Made by a program: the position numbers and the translations under genes
Source: Paracoccaceae bacterium
Lineage (GTDB): Bacteria > Pseudomonadota > Alphaproteobacteria > Rhodobacterales > Rhodobacteraceae
Direction of reading: 5' to 3'
Assembly (NCBI GenBank): GCA_019429405.1
Contig: JAHYIZ010000002.1
Location: 1 to 64,000 of the forward strand
DNA length: 64,000 bases
In this document: positions 36,768 through 45,087 of the stretch, one piece after another
Layout of the letters: the number at the start of each line of letters is the position of its first letter
Position numbering within the stretch: the stretch's first letter is position 1
The notes under the pieces: generated by a model
What the model was told of the DNA's origin: nothing
The model's database searches: none
The model's input: the letters and a program-made list of their open reading frames with translations, nothing else

Positions 36768-36920
36768 TCAGATCGCGGCCCAGTCGTGAAAGTGCGGCCC
36801 CTCTGTGGCGCCCGCTTGCGGCGCCGGTGCCGTGGATGCGCCCTGCTGCGCAGGTGCCGGGGCGGGGCCCGACTGGCTTTCGGTGGCGGGCGGGGCGCCC
36901 ATCTGCTCGGTCGTCTGCAT
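36768..36920 (-). CDS. unlisted 50-aa Pro/Ala-rich small ORF
   Basis: 50 aa from ATG 36920 (MQTTEQMGAPPATESQSG) to TGA 36768, ending GATEGPHFHDWAAI. AGGA lies 5 nt ahead. Low complexity in the middle but an ordered C-terminal HFHDWAAI tail. It stands alone between the TfoX-C and Rrf2 genes; I do not recognise it. Codon use fits the neighbours. Real translation is uncertain. Confidence 0.45.
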   Translation of the reverse strand: MQTTEQMGAPPATESQSGPAPAPAQQGASTAPAPQAGATEGPHFHDWAAI

Positions 36921-37012
36921 TATGTCCTCGGTTATGCCGCTGGTTCCTTGATGAAACCCTGAGATTGCGGCGATAGCGCGGCGCAGATAGGCGCCGATGT
37001 GGCATCGGTCAA

Positions 37013-37022
37013 GACAATTGTC
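37013..37022. promoter_or_regulatory. short palindrome beyond the 3' end of the Rrf2 gene
   Basis: GACAATTGTC, a perfect 10-nt palindrome about 100 nt upstream of the small ORF start on the minus strand and just past the Rrf2 stop. No known regulator assigned. Confidence 0.2.
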
Positions 37023-37045
37023 AGTGATGCTGCGCGGGCTTTCGC

Positions 37046-37507
37046 CTAGTGGCAGGCAACCGCAAGCTGCTGCTCGCCGAGCGCCAGAATATGCGCAAGC
37101 GGCACATTGCCATCCACCAGATCGGCAAGGGTGATGTCATCCATCGACCCGTAAAAGGCTTCCAATGCGCGGTCGAGCACGTCGCGAAAGCGGCAATTGC
37201 CGATCAGCGGGCAGGTATTGGTTTCGGGATCGTGGCATTCGGCAAAGGGCATGCCGGTTTCAAAGGTGCGCAGCACGTCGCCGATGCCGATCTGGTTTGC
37301 CGGGCGGTTCAGCCGCAAGCCGCCAGAGCGGCCGCGCTGGGTGTCGATGAAGCCGCGTTGCGCCAGCGTGTTGACCACCTGCGCGAGATGGTTTTCGGAC
37401 GAATTGCAGACGACGGCGATTTCGTGCTTGCGCACGGTCCGATCAGCATTGACCGCGCAGAACATCAAGGTGCGCATTGCAAGATTGGTGCGGGTGGTCA
37501 GTCGCAT
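37046..37507 (-). CDS. Rrf2-family Fe-S regulator (NsrR/RirA-like)
   Basis: 153 aa. Winged helix MRLTTRTNLAMRTLMFC to SENHLAQVVNTLAQRG and RGRSGGLRLNRPANQ, then three cysteines C91, C99 and C105 (AECHDPETNTCPLIGNCRF) for a cluster. The C-x7-C-x5-C spacing is as in RirA; the SENH helix and the C-terminal TLADLVDGNVPLAHIL resemble NsrR. Residue 8 is Asn, where the Asp ligand of NsrR sits. It likely senses NO or iron-sulfur status. ATG 37507; a near-consensus FNR-type box lies 53 nt upstream. Divergent from an Atm1-type exporter. Confidence 0.8.
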   Translation of the reverse strand: MRLTTRTNLAMRTLMFCAVNADRTVRKHEIAVVCNSSENHLAQVVNTLAQRGFIDTQRGRSGGLRLNRPANQIGIGDVLRTFETGMPFAECHDPETNTCPLIGNCRFRDVLDRALEAFYGSMDDITLADLVDGNVPLAHILALGEQQLAVACH

Positions 37508-37559
37508 ATGGTAGTGCCCTCGCTTTGGCGACCAATAGCCGAAATCTTGGCGCGGCGAT

Positions 37560-37573
37560 TTGATGCAGATCAG
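37560..37573 (-). promoter_or_regulatory. FNR-type box before the Rrf2 regulator
   Basis: TTGATGCAGATCAG, one mismatch from TTGAT-N4-ATCAA, centred about 59 nt before the Rrf2 start codon. It lies between the divergent Rrf2 and ABC-exporter genes and may serve both. Confidence 0.5.
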
Positions 37574-37721
37574 ATGCATGAAAGGGAATGTTTCGCGCCG
37601 GTTCCGGCTGGCCAGGGGGCGCCCGCTGCGCCTCATGTTGCGCGGGCGGGGCTGGCATTTGGCAACGCCAGCCATTAAGTCTGCCGCGAACTGCAGGCCC
37701 GCCGGGCCCGAAAGGAATTTC

Positions 37722-39572
37722 ATGCGCCGCCCCACCGCCACCGCCACCGCTGCCCCCGGCCCAGCCGAAAAGGGGCGCAACATGCGCACCTTGCGCAAAC
37801 TTCTGCCCTACCTTTGGCCCGCCAATGAGGCTTGGGTAAAGCGGCGGGTGGTGCTGGCGATGCTGGCGCTGGTGGTGGCCAAGCTGGTTTCGGTGACCAT
37901 GCCCTATCTATACAAGCGCGCGGTCGATGCCCTCGGCGGCACTGCGCCAGATGCGGCGACCATGCTCGGGCTTGGCGCTGTGGGGTTGACGGTGGCCTAT
38001 GGGCTGGCGCGGCTGGGCAACGTGGGCTTTGGCGAATTGCGTGATGCGGTGTTCGTGCGGGTCGGCCAGCGCGCGCTGCGCAAGCTGGCGCTGGAAACCT
38101 TTACCCACATTCACCGCCTGTCGATGCGCTACCATATTGCACGCAAGACCGGCGGACTGAGCCGGATCATCGAGCGCGGCGTGAAAGGGGTCGATTTTCT
38201 GCTGCGCTTCCTGCTGTTTTCGGTGGGCCCGCTGATCCTTGAGCTGACGATGGTCTCGATCCTGTTCGCGGTGCTGTTCAACATCTGGTACATGGTGGTC
38301 GTGGTGGTGACGATCACGATCTATGTGCTCTACACCTTCCGCGTGACCGAATGGCGGGTGCAGATACGGCGCGACATGAACGCGCAGGATACCGACGCCA
38401 ACCAGAAGGCGATCGACAGCCTGCTGAACTTTGAGACCGTCAAGTATTTCGGTGCAGAAGGGCTTGAGGCGCGCCGCTACGATGGCGCGATGGCGCGTTA
38501 CGAAGGGCTTGCGGTGAAGACCGGGCAGAGCCTTTCGATTCTGAACTTCGGGCAGGCATTCATTATTACTGTCGGCCTGATCATCGTCATGGTGATGGCG
38601 GCGCAGGGGGTGCAGGCGGGCACGCTGACGGTGGGCGATTATGTGATGGTCAACGCCTATATGATTCAGATTACCATGCCGCTGGGGTTTCTGGGCACCG
38701 TCTACCGCGAGATTCGGCAGGCGCTGGTCGATATGGGCGACATGTTCGACCTGCTGGGCCAGCCCGCCGAAATTGCCGATGCGCCCGGTGCGCCGGCGCT
38801 GCGGGTCGGCAAGGGCGAGGTGGTGCTTGACCATGTGAGCTTTGGCTATGATGCCGTGCGCCCCATTCTGCGCGATGTCTCGATTACCGTGCCCGCGGGG
38901 CAGACGGTGGCGCTGGTCGGCCCCTCTGGCTCGGGCAAATCGACCGTAGGGCGGCTCTTGTTCCGCTTTTACGACGTGACCGAAGGCGCCTTGCGGATTG
39001 ACGGGCAGGATGTGCGCGAGGTCACACAGCAAAGCCTGCATGATGCGATTGGCGTGGTGCCGCAAGATACGGTGCTGTTCAACGATACCATCTATTACAA
39101 CGTCGCCTATGGCCGCCCCGATGCCAGCCGCGCCGAGGTTGAGGCCGCCGCCAAGGCCGCCAAGATCCACGATTTCATCATAAGCCTGCCCGACGGCTAT
39201 GAGACCAGCGTGGGTGAACGCGGGCTGAAACTTTCGGGCGGTGAAAAACAGCGCGTCGGGATTGCGCGCACCTTGCTCAAGAACCCGCCGATCCTGCTGC
39301 TTGATGAGGCGACGAGCGCGCTTGATACCCAGACCGAGCGTGACATTCAGGACAGCCTGAAGGCGATGGGGCAGGGGCGCACCGTCATTACCATTGCGCA
39401 CCGGCTTTCGACCATCGCCGACGCCGATTGCATCGTGGTGCTGGAAGCCGGCCAGATTGTGGAACGCGGGCGCCACGATGAGCTTGTCAACGCGGGCGGA
39501 CGCTACGCCGCGATGTGGGCGCGCCAGTCGAGCGAGGAAGAGGCGGCCGGAAAGGCAGGCACCGCCGCCTGA
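37722..39572 (+). CDS. Atm1-type ABC exporter (fused permease and ATPase)
   Basis: 616 aa. Six-helix exporter domain, including the Atm1 segments RHIARKTGGLSRIIERG-like and LLNFETVKYFGAEGLEARRY, then an ATPase with Walker A GPSGSGKSTVGRLLFRFYD, Q-loop region VVPQDTVLFNDTIYYN, signature LSGGEKQRVGIARTLLK and Walker B ILLLDEATSALDTQ. Atm1 homologues export glutathione-linked or heavy-metal conjugates connected with iron-sulfur metabolism. ATG 37722 follows AAGGA. The divergent Fe-S regulator is a plausible controller. Confidence 0.88.
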   Translation: MRRPTATATAAPGPAEKGRNMRTLRKLLPYLWPANEAWVKRRVVLAMLALVVAKLVSVTMPYLYKRAVDALGGTAPDAATMLGLGAVGLTVAYGLARLGNVGFGELRDAVFVRVGQRALRKLALETFTHIHRLSMRYHIARKTGGLSRIIERGVKGVDFLLRFLLFSVGPLILELTMVSILFAVLFNIWYMVVVVVTITIYVLYTFRVTEWRVQIRRDMNAQDTDANQKAIDSLLNFETVKYFGAEGLEARRYDGAMARYEGLAVKTGQSLSILNFGQAFIITVGLIIVMVMAAQGVQAGTLTVGDYVMVNAYMIQITMPLGFLGTVYREIRQALVDMGDMFDLLGQPAEIADAPGAPALRVGKGEVVLDHVSFGYDAVRPILRDVSITVPAGQTVALVGPSGSGKSTVGRLLFRFYDVTEGALRIDGQDVREVTQQSLHDAIGVVPQDTVLFNDTIYYNVAYGRPDASRAEVEAAAKAAKIHDFIISLPDGYETSVGERGLKLSGGEKQRVGIARTLLKNPPILLLDEATSALDTQTERDIQDSLKAMGQGRTVITIAHRLSTIADADCIVVLEAGQIVERGRHDELVNAGGRYAAMWARQSSEEEAAGKAGTAA

Positions 39573-39667
39573 GCCGCCGCAACGGCTTGGCAACCCCCAC
39601 GGCTTGCGTGTAAGAGGTGGCGCAAGCGCAATCCGCCCCGCGCCGGGGCGAGGACGAGGGCAGACCC

Positions 39668-40303
39668 GTGAGCGAATCCGACAGCTTCATCGACGAAGTC
39701 ACCGAAGAGGTCCGTCGCGACCGCCTGTTTGCGCTTCTGCGCCGCTATGGCTGGATCGGAATTCTCGCTGTGGTCCTGATCGTATCGGGTGCCGGCTACG
39801 TCGAATGGCGCAAAGCGCGCTCCGAGGCGCGTGCCGAGGCGTTTGGCGATGCCGTGCTTGCGGCCATGGAGGCCGAAGACCGCGCGGCAGCGCTGGCGGC
39901 GGTTCCGGCCGATGGCGCGCAGGTTGCGGTGGTGCGGCTTCTGGCCGCTGCCGAAGGCACGCCCGGCCCCGAGACCTTGGCGGGGTTGCTGGCGCTTGCG
40001 TCTGATACCACCTTGCCCGCCAATCTGCGGGCGCTGGCGCAGATCAAGGCGGTGTTGCTGGCGGGCGATGCCATGACCCCTGCGGTGCGCGAGGCCACGC
40101 TGGCCGATCTGGCCATGCCCGGTGCGCCATTTCGTGGGCTGGCGATGGAACAACAGGCGCTGGCGCTGCTTGCTGACGGGCAGCGCGACGCGGCAATCGC
40201 GCTGGCGCAGCAGATTCTGCAGGAGCCGGAACTGCCGGCGGGCTTGCAACAGCGCGTGACACAGTTGATTGTGGTTCTCGGGGCCGATCCGGCCGCGAAC
40301 TAG
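39668..40303 (+). CDS. YfgM-like TPR membrane protein
   Basis: 211 aa from GTG 39668 (SESDSFIDEVTEEVRRDRLF), with GAGGG ahead. One transmembrane anchor (GWIGILAVVLIVSGAGYVEW) and an Ala/Leu-rich TPR-like helical periplasmic domain. Directly upstream of bamB and der, the same order as yfgM-bamB-der in other proteobacteria. In that context it is a periplasmic chaperone-like partner of envelope biogenesis. The start is set by the family: upstream in-frame residues are low complexity. Confidence 0.8.
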   Translation: MSESDSFIDEVTEEVRRDRLFALLRRYGWIGILAVVLIVSGAGYVEWRKARSEARAEAFGDAVLAAMEAEDRAAALAAVPADGAQVAVVRLLAAAEGTPGPETLAGLLALASDTTLPANLRALAQIKAVLLAGDAMTPAVREATLADLAMPGAPFRGLAMEQQALALLADGQRDAAIALAQQILQEPELPAGLQQRVTQLIVVLGADPAAN

Positions 40304-40344
40304 CCGGGGCGTGCCCGGGCGGCGCGAAAAAGGGGGCAAGGGCA

Positions 40345-41670
40345 GTGAAGCTTTCAGTTGGTATCGGGCTTCTGGGCGTGCTCGCACTGGTTCAGGGTTG
40401 CTCGCAAAGGGAACTCATTCTGCCCGGTGAGCGGATCGACCCGCGCGCGGTGTTGCAAGGCGACACCGGCAATTTGCCCGCGCCGATCGGCGGCACCGTG
40501 GCGGTGCCGATCCGGCTGCCGGCGCAGGTGGCAAACGCCGAATGGACGCATCGCGGCGGCTCACCCAGCCACGCCATCGCGCACCCCGCACTTGGCGCCG
40601 GCACCACGCTGCAATGGTCTGCCGTGGTCGGCGAAGGTGCCGGGCGCAAGCATCGCATCACCGCTGACCCGGTGGTGGGCGCCGGGCGCATCTACACGCT
40701 CGACAGCCGCGCCCGTGTCTCTGCCACCTCGACCGCGGGCGGCGCTCTCTGGTCGGTTGACCTCACCCCGGTTGGTGAACGCGCCGACGATGCGTCGGGC
40801 GGCGGTCTGGCCTTTGCGGCGGGCAAGGTATTCGTGACCACCGGCTTTGGCGAGCTGATCGCGCTTGACGCGGCCAGCGGCGCCGAAGTGTGGCGGCAAA
40901 AGTTCGATGCGGGCATCGGCGGCGCGCCGACCGTGGTGAACGGCATTGTCTATGTGGTGGCGCGCGATGCCTCGGGTTGGGCGATCCGGGCCGACAATGG
41001 CAAGCTCGTCTGGCGGCTGCCGGGCACCCCGGCGCCTTCGGGCGTGACCGGCGTTTCCGCGCCCGCCGTTGCCGGGCAGATTGCGGTGTTCCCCTTTGCC
41101 TCGGGCGAAATGATCGCGGTGTTGCGCCAGCGCGGCTTTCAGTTGTGGCAGGCGACCGTGGCGGGTGAGCGGCTGGGCCGCAGCTACGCCCTTGTCAGCG
41201 ACCTGACGGGCGATCCGGTGATCGTGGGCGACCGCATCTATGCGGGCAGTTCGGCTGGCCGCGCGGTGGCGGTAACCGCCGCCAAGGGCGAGCGTATCTG
41301 GACCGCCAACGAAGGCGCCACCGGGCCGATGCAGGTGGTGGGCGGCGCGGTGTTTCTAATCTCGGACGAAGCGCGGCTGGTGCGGCTCGATGCTGCCACG
41401 GGGCGCGCGGTCTGGGCGGTCGAGATGCCCTATTTCGTCAAGGACAATCCCCGCCGCCAGCAAGAAATCTTCGCCCATTATGGCCCGGTTCTGGCGGGGG
41501 GGCGGCTCTTTGTCGCCTCGGGTGACGGGCTTATGCGGGTGTTCGACCCGGCCTCGGGCGCGCTGGTGGGCAGCGCAGCCATACCCGGAGGTGCCGCCAG
41601 CGCCCCGGTCGTGGCGGGCGGCACGCTGTACGTCATGGGGGCCAACGGGCAGCTTCACGCTTTCCGTTAG
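40345..41670 (+). CDS. bamB: outer membrane assembly lipoprotein BamB-like (PQQ-repeat propeller)
   Basis: 441 aa. Lipobox LALVQGC near the N-terminus (lipid-modified Cys), then PQQ-type beta-propeller blades such as GRIYTLDSRARVSATSTAGG, GKVFVTTGFGELIALDAASG and GIVYVVARDASGWAIRADNG. As part of the BAM complex it helps insert beta-barrel proteins. Start GTG 40345 with an AAGGGCA-type site. It lies between the YfgM-like gene (41 nt) and der (48 nt), which supports BamB over other PQQ-repeat proteins. Confidence 0.85.
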   Translation: MKLSVGIGLLGVLALVQGCSQRELILPGERIDPRAVLQGDTGNLPAPIGGTVAVPIRLPAQVANAEWTHRGGSPSHAIAHPALGAGTTLQWSAVVGEGAGRKHRITADPVVGAGRIYTLDSRARVSATSTAGGALWSVDLTPVGERADDASGGGLAFAAGKVFVTTGFGELIALDAASGAEVWRQKFDAGIGGAPTVVNGIVYVVARDASGWAIRADNGKLVWRLPGTPAPSGVTGVSAPAVAGQIAVFPFASGEMIAVLRQRGFQLWQATVAGERLGRSYALVSDLTGDPVIVGDRIYAGSSAGRAVAVTAAKGERIWTANEGATGPMQVVGGAVFLISDEARLVRLDAATGRAVWAVEMPYFVKDNPRRQQEIFAHYGPVLAGGRLFVASGDGLMRVFDPASGALVGSAAIPGGAASAPVVAGGTLYVMGANGQLHAFR

Positions 41671-41718
41671 GCAAGATACGGTGTAAGCGGGCTGCTTGAT
41701 CCGCCCAAGGAGGGCAGC

Positions 41719-43182
41719 ATGAGCTTTACCATGGCCATTGTCGGCCGCCCCAACGTTGGCAAGTCAACGCTGTTCAACCGCCTTGTCGGCAAGCGGCTGG
41801 CGCTGGTCGATGACCAGCCCGGCGTCACCCGTGATCTGCGCGAAGGCGCCGCGCGGCTGGGCGACCTGCGCTTTGTGGTGATCGATTCGGCGGGGCTGGA
41901 ACTCGTTGAGGATGACAGCCTGCAAGGTCGCATGCGCCGCCTGACCGAACACGCGGTGGAACAGGCCGACATCTGCCTGTTCGTGATCGACGCGCGGGTG
42001 GGCGTGACCCCCGCCGACGAAATCTTTGCCGACATCCTGCGCAAGAAAAACGCGCATGTCATTATCGCCGCCAACAAGGCCGAGGGCAACGCGGGCGAGA
42101 TTGGCGCGATGGAGGCATGGAGCCTTGGTCTTGGCGAACCCTTGCGCATTTCGGCGGAACATGGCGAGGGCATGGATGACCTTTACCGCGTGCTGGTGCC
42201 GCTGGCCGACGCCTTTGATGCCGAGGCTGCAACCAGTGAACCCGAGGTCGACGTCGATGTGATCGAGGGCGAGGGCGACGAAGATGCCTATCAGCCCCCG
42301 ACCAAGGCAAAGCCCCTGCAACTGGCGGTGATCGGGCGCCCGAACGCAGGCAAATCGACGCTGATCAACAAGATCCTCGGGCAGGAACGGCTGTTGACCG
42401 GTCCCGAAGCGGGCATTACCCGCGACGCGGTTTCGGTGCAGGCCGATTTCATGGGCACGCCGATGCGGATTTTTGATACCGCCGGCATGCGCAAAAAGGC
42501 GCGCATTTCCGAAAAGCTTGAAAAGATGTCGGTTTCCGATGGCTTGCGCGCGGTGCGTTTTGCCGAAGTGGTGGTGGTGCTGCTGGATGTCGAGGTGCCG
42601 TTTGAGGCGCAGGATCTGCGCATTGCCGATTATGCCGAATCCGAGGGCCGCGCGGTGGTGATTGCCGCCAACAAATGGGATCTGGAAGAGGATAAACCAC
42701 ACAAGCTCAACGATCTGCGCGAGGCGTTCGAGCGGCTTTTGCCGCAGCTGAAAGGCGCGCCGCTGGTTACGGTTTCGGCAAAAACCGGCAAGGGGCTGGA
42801 CCGGCTGCATGCGGCGGTGCTGAAGGCGCACGAGGTCTGGAACAAACGCATCTCGACCGGGCGGCTGAATACCTGGCTGGCGCTGATGACCGAGGCGCAC
42901 CCGCCACCGGCGCCCGGTGGCCGACGCATCAAGCTGCGCTACATGACGCAGGTGAAAACCCGGCCGCCGGGGTTCATCGTCATGGCAAGCCACGCCGACA
43001 AGCTGCCCGAAAGCTATTCGCGCTATCTTGTCAATGGCTTGCGCCAGACATTTGAGATGCCCGGCACGCCGATCCGGCTGACATTCCGCGACCAGGGCGG
43101 CGACAACCCGTTCAAGGACCGCAAGAAGTCGATCCCGTCGCGGCTGCGCAAACACGTTGTGGGGCGCGACAAGCCGTTCTGA
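41719..43182 (+). CDS. der: ribosome assembly GTPase Der
   Basis: 487 aa with two G domains in tandem: G1 motifs [16 protein letters not shown] and [17 protein letters not shown]3 in [13 protein letters not shown] and [18 protein letters not shown]4 NKAEG and NKWDLEED. The C-terminal KH-like domain ends with the basic [17 protein letters not shown]. It acts in 50S ribosome assembly. An acidic linker ([17 protein letters not shown]) separates the G domains. ATG 41719 follows AAGGAGGG. Confidence 0.97.
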   Translation: MSFTMAIVGRPNVGKSTLFNRLVGKRLALVDDQPGVTRDLREGAARLGDLRFVVIDSAGLELVEDDSLQGRMRRLTEHAVEQADICLFVIDARVGVTPADEIFADILRKKNAHVIIAANKAEGNAGEIGAMEAWSLGLGEPLRISAEHGEGMDDLYRVLVPLADAFDAEAATSEPEVDVDVIEGEGDEDAYQPPTKAKPLQLAVIGRPNAGKSTLINKILGQERLLTGPEAGITRDAVSVQADFMGTPMRIFDTAGMRKKARISEKLEKMSVSDGLRAVRFAEVVVVLLDVEVPFEAQDLRIADYAESEGRAVVIAANKWDLEEDKPHKLNDLREAFERLLPQLKGAPLVTVSAKTGKGLDRLHAAVLKAHEVWNKRISTGRLNTWLALMTEAHPPPAPGGRRIKLRYMTQVKTRPPGFIVMASHADKLPESYSRYLVNGLRQTFEMPGTPIRLTFRDQGGDNPFKDRKKSIPSRLRKHVVGRDKPF

Positions 43183-43188
43183 TGGGTT

Positions 43189-44127
43189 TTAGCTGTTGCT
43201 GTCAAACAGCGCCGTAGCCGCAGTAAAAAATGCGGCGCGGCGGGGCGGGGTTTCCCACATCACCTCGTGTTCACCGCCCTCGATTTCGAGCAAGCGCGCG
43301 CCGGGCCAATGCGCAATGCGGGCGCGGATCGCGGCGGGGTCAACGATGCGCTCGTGGCTGCCAAGCGAGACCATCGCTGGCAGCGCGGGTGCCGGCAGCG
43401 CCGCCAGCGCGCGGCATTCGGCCAGCGCGGTTTTCAGCCAGAGCATCGTCGGCCCTGCAACCGCCAGCGCCGGAACCGTGGCAAGGTGCGCACGCTGAAG
43501 CGCATACATCTCGGCATCGCCCGTCAGCATGTTGTCTTCGAACGGAAAGGCATCAACCAGCGTTTGCGGGCCGCTTTCGGGGGCATAGGCCGCGCCCCGG
43601 CCAAGCGCGCAGTTGACGGCGGTCAGCACGCGGGCAAGCGGGCGCTTCCATGGCGGAATGGCGATGCCCCACATCGGTGCCGAAAAGGCTGCCGAGGCAA
43701 CGGGCAAGCCGTTCAGCAATGCGCGCAAGCCGATGGCGCCGCCCATCGAATGGGCAAGCAGATGCCACGGGCGGGGCAGGGCCAGCGCCTCAGCCGCTGC
43801 CACCATCGCCGCGACGTCGTGCTGATAGTCTGCGAAATCAAGAACATGGCCTGGCAGCGGGTCGGGCAACAAGCGGTCTGCCAGCCCTTGCCCGCGCCAG
43901 TCGATGACCAGCGTCGCATAGCCCCGCGCCGCAAGCTCGCCCGCCGCCCCCCCGTATTTTTCAACGTATTCGGTGCGCCCCGGAAACAGCAGCGCGGTGC
44001 CGCGCTCGGCCCCGTTCGCGCGCCACAGGCCCGCGCGCAGGCGCAGCCCGTCGGCAGTGCGCAGCCAGAAGGCGCGCCCCCCGTCAGGCCCTTGCGCCAG
44101 ATCTGCGTGCAGCGGGGCCGCGTCCAT
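43189..44127 (-). CDS. alpha/beta hydrolase (lysophospholipase-like)
   Basis: 312 aa. Serine hydrolase fold: oxyanion region ALLFPGRTEYVEKYGG, nucleophile Ser in HLLAHSMGGAIGLRALLNG, acid in SHERIVDPAAIRARI and His in IEGGEHEVMWETPPRRA. Resembles PldB-type monoacylglycerol or lysophospholipases. Its start codon overlaps the upstream SCP2 gene's stop by one base, suggesting a shared transcript. Substrate unknown. Confidence 0.82.
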   Translation of the reverse strand: MDAAPLHADLAQGPDGGRAFWLRTADGLRLRAGLWRANGAERGTALLFPGRTEYVEKYGGAAGELAARGYATLVIDWRGQGLADRLLPDPLPGHVLDFADYQHDVAAMVAAAEALALPRPWHLLAHSMGGAIGLRALLNGLPVASAAFSAPMWGIAIPPWKRPLARVLTAVNCALGRGAAYAPESGPQTLVDAFPFEDNMLTGDAEMYALQRAHLATVPALAVAGPTMLWLKTALAECRALAALPAPALPAMVSLGSHERIVDPAAIRARIAHWPGARLLEIEGGEHEVMWETPPRRAAFFTAATALFDSNS

Positions 44128-44414
44128 CAGGCCAGCGCCGAGGCAAGCTGCATCGCCAGCCCCATCGAGCCGTCAACCTTGAGCTTGCCGGTCATGAACG
44201 CCATCGTCGGGTTCACATCGCCGTTCAGGATGCCCTCAAAGGTTTCGGCGCTGGCGGACAGCGTCACTTCGGCCTCGTCGTCGCTTGCGCGCACGCCCGA
44301 GGCATCGGCGATGATCGCGCCCTCGCCTTCGATCACGAATTTTGCAACCCCGGCAAAGCCGGTGCCCAGTTTCGCGCCCAGCATCTTCACGGCTCCATCA
44401 ATCACGTCGCTCAT
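44127..44414 (-). CDS. SCP2-type sterol/lipid-binding protein
   Basis: 95 aa. The single SCP2 domain is recognisable from FVIEGEGAIIADASGVRA and LNGDVNPTMAFMTGKLKVDG. ATG 44414 follows GGAGGAA. It binds hydrophobic ligands and is fused or coupled to lipid enzymes in other proteins; here it is translationally coupled (TGATG) to the alpha/beta hydrolase downstream. Divergent from the TPR gene. Confidence 0.85.
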   Translation of the reverse strand: MSDVIDGAVKMLGAKLGTGFAGVAKFVIEGEGAIIADASGVRASDDEAEVTLSASAETFEGILNGDVNPTMAFMTGKLKVDGSMGLAMQLASALA

Positions 44415-44477
44415 CCGTTCCTCCGATTGTGATCGCCGGGTACTCGCTTTTCGCGGCGAATGGGTTAGATTTTCGTT

Positions 44478-45068
44478 ATGCGCGGATTGGTGACAAAGCT
44501 CAAACATATCGTAACGGCACTCGTGGCCGTTCTGGTGCTGGCGCTGCCGCTTGCGGCGCAAGCGCCGGTCGCGCATCTGCAAGGTAACCGGGCCGAGACG
44601 CTCAATCGTCTGTTTGCCGAACTTGCTGACCCCGAGAATCGCACTTGGCGGCGCAGCGAAGCCGATATCCGCCGCCTCTGGTCACAGTCGGGGTCTGCGG
44701 CGATGGACTTGCTGATGAAGCGCGGCGAGGCCGCGCTTGATGCCGCCGATAACGAGCTGGCGATTGAACACCTGACCGCGCTGACCGACCATGCCCCCGA
44801 CTTCGCCGAAGGCTGGCACCTGCGCGCCGTCGCGCTGTACAAGGCGGGCAAGGTGGGGCCGGCCGTGGCTGACCTGCAACATGTGCTGGCACTGGAACCG
44901 CGGCACTGGACCGCACTGTCCGGGCTTGGCACCATTCTCGAAGACATCGGATCGCGCGCGCGCGCGCTAGATGCCTATCGCGCCTCGCTGGCCTTGCATC
45001 CGCATCAGGATGCCGTCAAAGACGCAGTCGCGCGGCTGGAGCGCGAACTGACGGGCGTGAGCCTTTAA
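44478..45068 (+). CDS. exported TPR protein
   Basis: 196 aa. A signal peptide (IVTALVAVLVLALPLAAQAP) and about three tetratricopeptide repeats, such as LAIEHLTALTDHAPDFAEGW, VGPAVADLQHVLALEPRHW and ALDAYRASLALHPHQDAVKD. Role in the periplasm unknown. It stands just 20 nt upstream of the SUV3-type helicase gene, probably the same transcript. Confidence 0.75.
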   Translation: MRGLVTKLKHIVTALVAVLVLALPLAAQAPVAHLQGNRAETLNRLFAELADPENRTWRRSEADIRRLWSQSGSAAMDLLMKRGEAALDAADNELAIEHLTALTDHAPDFAEGWHLRAVALYKAGKVGPAVADLQHVLALEPRHWTALSGLGTILEDIGSRARALDAYRASLALHPHQDAVKDAVARLERELTGVSL

Positions 45069-45087
45069 GACATCGGGGTAACGGGTC

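Noticed and set aside
37908-39593. A 561-codon open frame opposite the Atm1 gene
   Set aside because: Antisense frame of a clear ABC transporter, His/Gln/Arg-rich and without motif.
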